Source: [Bacillus] enclensis (GTDB lineage Bacteria > Bacillota > Bacilli > Bacillales > Bacillaceae_B). Taken from it: a DNA stretch of 64,000 nt. Position numbers and translations under genes: made by a program. This document shows, in pieces, positions 62,600 through 64,000 of this stretch. The stretch spans positions 682,001 to 746,000 of the forward strand of contig NZ_KQ758483.1 in assembly GCF_001456935.1 (NCBI RefSeq). Direction: 5' to 3'. The notes under the pieces are model-generated. The model worked only from the letters and a program-made list of their open reading frames with translations, was not told the origin of the DNA and made no database searches. Every line of letters starts with the position of its first letter. Within the stretch, counting starts at the first letter, position 1.

Positions 62600-62633
62600 T
62601 ATCAATCTGCTATCAATTGATAGCAGATTGATA
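62600..62633. repeat. Perfect 34-bp palindrome
   Basis: TATCAATCTGCTATCAA is followed directly by its reverse complement. There is no spacer, and no T-run follows on either strand within a few bases. It could be a terminator-like structure, a protein binding site or a resolution site. Confidence 0.6.
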
Positions 62634-62708
62634 ACGTTATGGTATACGCTGCTATAACAAGGTTATTGAAGAATACTGTATGCAGCAATCTGACTAAGTA
62701 AGATTTGG

Positions 62709-63275
62709 TTAAGAATCAGTTCCTATCTGAGTCCAATCTGCAGCAAGCATGCTGTATGTAACAATGTCCTCATAATGATCATGCAGCCATTGTCCGTCCC
62801 GCTTAACTCCTTCTTTTTGAAATCCAAGGCGCTCAGGGATTCTAATGCTTTTGGAATTTGTAACAGCACACTGAATTTCAACACGGTTCAGCTCTAATTC
62901 AGTAAAAACGTAGTTTAATAATGCTATTATGGTGCTCGTGACGATTCCCTTTCCTTGAGCTTGTTCTGATAAAAAGTAACCGATGCTCGTAGATTTCGTC
63001 TTCCAATCAATATAATGAAGACCGATCATCCCCACTAAATTTCCCTGAAAACGAATGCCCGCATCAAATCCGTTATTATCGGCATAATTGCGGATCCAGA
63101 TTGGAATGATCGGTATCAAATCATCAGGAGATTGACGCTTGTCCACCCACTGAAGCCTCGCGCGCAAATGTGCCCTGTTGCTGTCAATCAATTCATACAA
63201 TTCCTCTTTATGATGCTGCTGAAATAACTCCAATGAAATATCCTCATTTATTTTAAATGAAAACAATCTTTCCAC
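62709..63275 (-). CDS. GNAT acetyltransferase, RimL-like
   Basis: The 188-residue protein belongs to the same superfamily as the gene upstream but is not a copy of it. It has LELFQQHHKEELYELIDSNR near residue 16, FQGNLVGMIGLHYIDWKTKSTSIGYFLS (about 79-106) and the acetyl-CoA loop QAQGKGIVTSTI (about 108-119), then LNRVEIQC. This is the pattern of the ribosomal-protein-serine acetyltransferase-like YdaF type. ATG 63275 has AGGGGTG upstream. It is convergent with the RimJ-like gene across the palindrome. Confidence 0.85.
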   Translation of the reverse strand: MERLFSFKINEDISLELFQQHHKEELYELIDSNRAHLRARLQWVDKRQSPDDLIPIIPIWIRNYADNNGFDAGIRFQGNLVGMIGLHYIDWKTKSTSIGYFLSEQAQGKGIVTSTIIALLNYVFTELELNRVEIQCAVTNSKSIRIPERLGFQKEGVKRDGQWLHDHYEDIVTYSMLAADWTQIGTDS

Positions 63276-63383
63276 CCCTTTGTGAAATTTAGAAAATTAT
63301 ACCACACAGGACAAAACACCGGGTAACAGTTTTTTTGAAATTCATTTATAATAAGAATCAGAAATGATGCAGGAGGTGGTAAC

Positions 63384-63473
63384 ATGGTAATGATATTACC
63401 AGAGTCCGGAGCGTCTCATGCAAAGCCTGTTACTGGAATGGCGATACTTTGCATGGGATGGAAGAGAATTTAA
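63384..63473 (+). CDS. Possible 29-residue leader peptide
   Basis: A strong AGGAGGTGG lies five bases before ATG 63384. The 29-residue frame (MVMILPESGA..., with IL and MGW near its end) has no recognised family. A second frame (63418-63549, 43 residues) overlaps it and ends at the CD3324 gene. CATGCAAAG and CTTTGCATG in this stretch form an inverted repeat. It could be a translated leader or a short gene. Confidence 0.3.
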   Translation: MVMILPESGASHAKPVTGMAILCMGWKRI

Positions 63474-63554
63474 TCGCCCGTACATTTTTCGTATATTTCC
63501 AATGATGGGCTTTGTTCCTTATTTACTTTCATTAAAAATAAGGGGATGAGCTCG

Positions 63555-63818
63555 TTGAAATATGTGAACGCAGTCGATTTACTGCCGGAAAAACTATTAA
63601 AGGAAATTCAACATTATGTCCAGGGGGAGACAATTTATATCCCTAAACCCAGAAATGCCTATAAGAAATGGGGAAGTCAATCAGGATCTAGGGCGTTTAT
63701 TGATAAGCGGAATGCGGGTATTAAGCAGGCATTCAAGAACGGAAAGACGATTGATCAACTGGGATTGGAGTATCATTTATCTTGTGAAACGATCAAGAAA
63801 ATCGTTTATCGAAAATAA
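63555..63818 (+). CDS. CD3324-family (Mor-like) putative DNA-binding protein
   Basis: The protein has 87 residues from TTG 63555, which has AAGGGGATGA upstream and the family's usual start (KYVNAVDLLPEKLL); an ATG at 63546 is less likely. Residues 20-45 (IQHYVQGETIYIPKPRN) and the C-terminal helix-turn-helix-like segment (KNGKTIDQLGLEYHLSCETIKKIVYRK, about 62-87) match CD3324/Mor-type regulators. Such proteins are likely transcription factors of unknown target. A terminator follows. Confidence 0.8.
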   Translation: MKYVNAVDLLPEKLLKEIQHYVQGETIYIPKPRNAYKKWGSQSGSRAFIDKRNAGIKQAFKNGKTIDQLGLEYHLSCETIKKIVYRK

Positions 63819-63824
63819 CCAGCA

Positions 63825-63859
63825 TTCACCGGGAAGCTTCATGCTCCCGGTTTTTTCAT
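63825..63859 (+). terminator. Terminator after CD3324-family gene
   Basis: ACCGGGA and TCCCGGT arms with a short loop, then TTTTTT. Confidence 0.8.
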
Positions 63860-63982
63860 TCATCATGCAGACTGTATGTATGGTTTATTTCTGAATCATT
63901 TATTACATTTATTTTTAACCCGTGATGTATTATTGTGGAATGGAAGTAAATGTTTATAACAGTCAATATAGGAGCGATCAAG

Positions 63983-64000
63983 ATGGATGCATTTATTCGA
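63983..64000 (+). CDS. Start of a gene cut by the window end
   Basis: ATG 63983 has AGGAGCGAT upstream. Only MDAFIR is visible, so the product cannot be named. Confidence 0.45.

Overview
The window looks like chromosomal DNA of an endospore-forming, aerobic Gram-positive bacterium of the family Bacillaceae. Evidence: a complete spore germinant-receptor operon, two sporulation-type histidine kinases (one KinB-like), an LtaS-type lipoteichoic acid synthase, T-box and S-box leader RNAs, AAGGAGG-type ribosome binding sites with frequent TTG and GTG starts, and the ccdC-yneK gene order known from Bacillus subtilis. Two features separate it from B. subtilis. It has selenocysteine genes (tRNA-Sec and selB), and it has a cobalamin-dependent methionine synthase. 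The genus cannot be fixed from the sequence alone; a marine or soil Bacillus-type organism is an inference.

Layout. 1-3.3 kb: end of ccdC, an M50-like membrane protease, a YneK (DUF2621) protein and a PAS histidine kinase. 3.3-4.5 kb: tRNA-Sec with its own promoter, a lipoprotein and a short YvrJ-family gene. 4.5-8.9 kb: sbcDC behind a LexA-type box. 9.0-12.8 kb: germinant receptor operon in the order B-A-C. 12.9-17.6 kb: type II pantothenate kinase, Sco, selB, VanZ-like protein. 18-21.6 kb: acetyltransferase-pentapeptide fusion, Nudix protein, DUF457 protein, and a T-box-controlled, divergent trpS. 21.7-31 kb: zinc alcohol dehydrogenase, then the S-box operon metI-metC-yitJ-metH, a nearly complete transsulfuration and homocysteine methylation route. 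32-34.6 kb: RsbR-type stressosome protein and an mhqO-mhqD quinone-resistance pair behind an MhqR-like operator. 34.6-40.9 kb: mostly hypothetical, membrane and hydrolase genes. 40.9-45 kb: a compact operon of a PlsY-like acyltransferase, an acyltransferase-aminotransferase fusion and an LtaS-like enzyme; this is the most intriguing candidate system here. 45-51 kb: KinB-like kinase, EmrE-type exporter, YdcF, NIPSNAP, DUF2062 and pssA. 51-60 kb: secretion-rich region with a lipase, an M14 carboxypeptidase, an M4 neutral protease and a subtilase, plus a SulP transporter. 60-64 kb: S51 peptidase, small membrane proteins, two acetyltransferases and a CD3324-family regulator.

A dispersed repeat runs through the window in four copies near 17.6, 31.0, 38.8 and 45.1 kb. 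Each carries a hairpin that starts with CCCGA and ends with CGGG, and the arms of these hairpins have changed in a compensatory way. Two copies keep GGGACAAAA-type inverted ends around a GC-rich core; two are deletion derivatives. It behaves like a small non-autonomous mobile element that also supplies transcription terminators. No prophage, insertion-sequence transposase or CRISPR array was seen.
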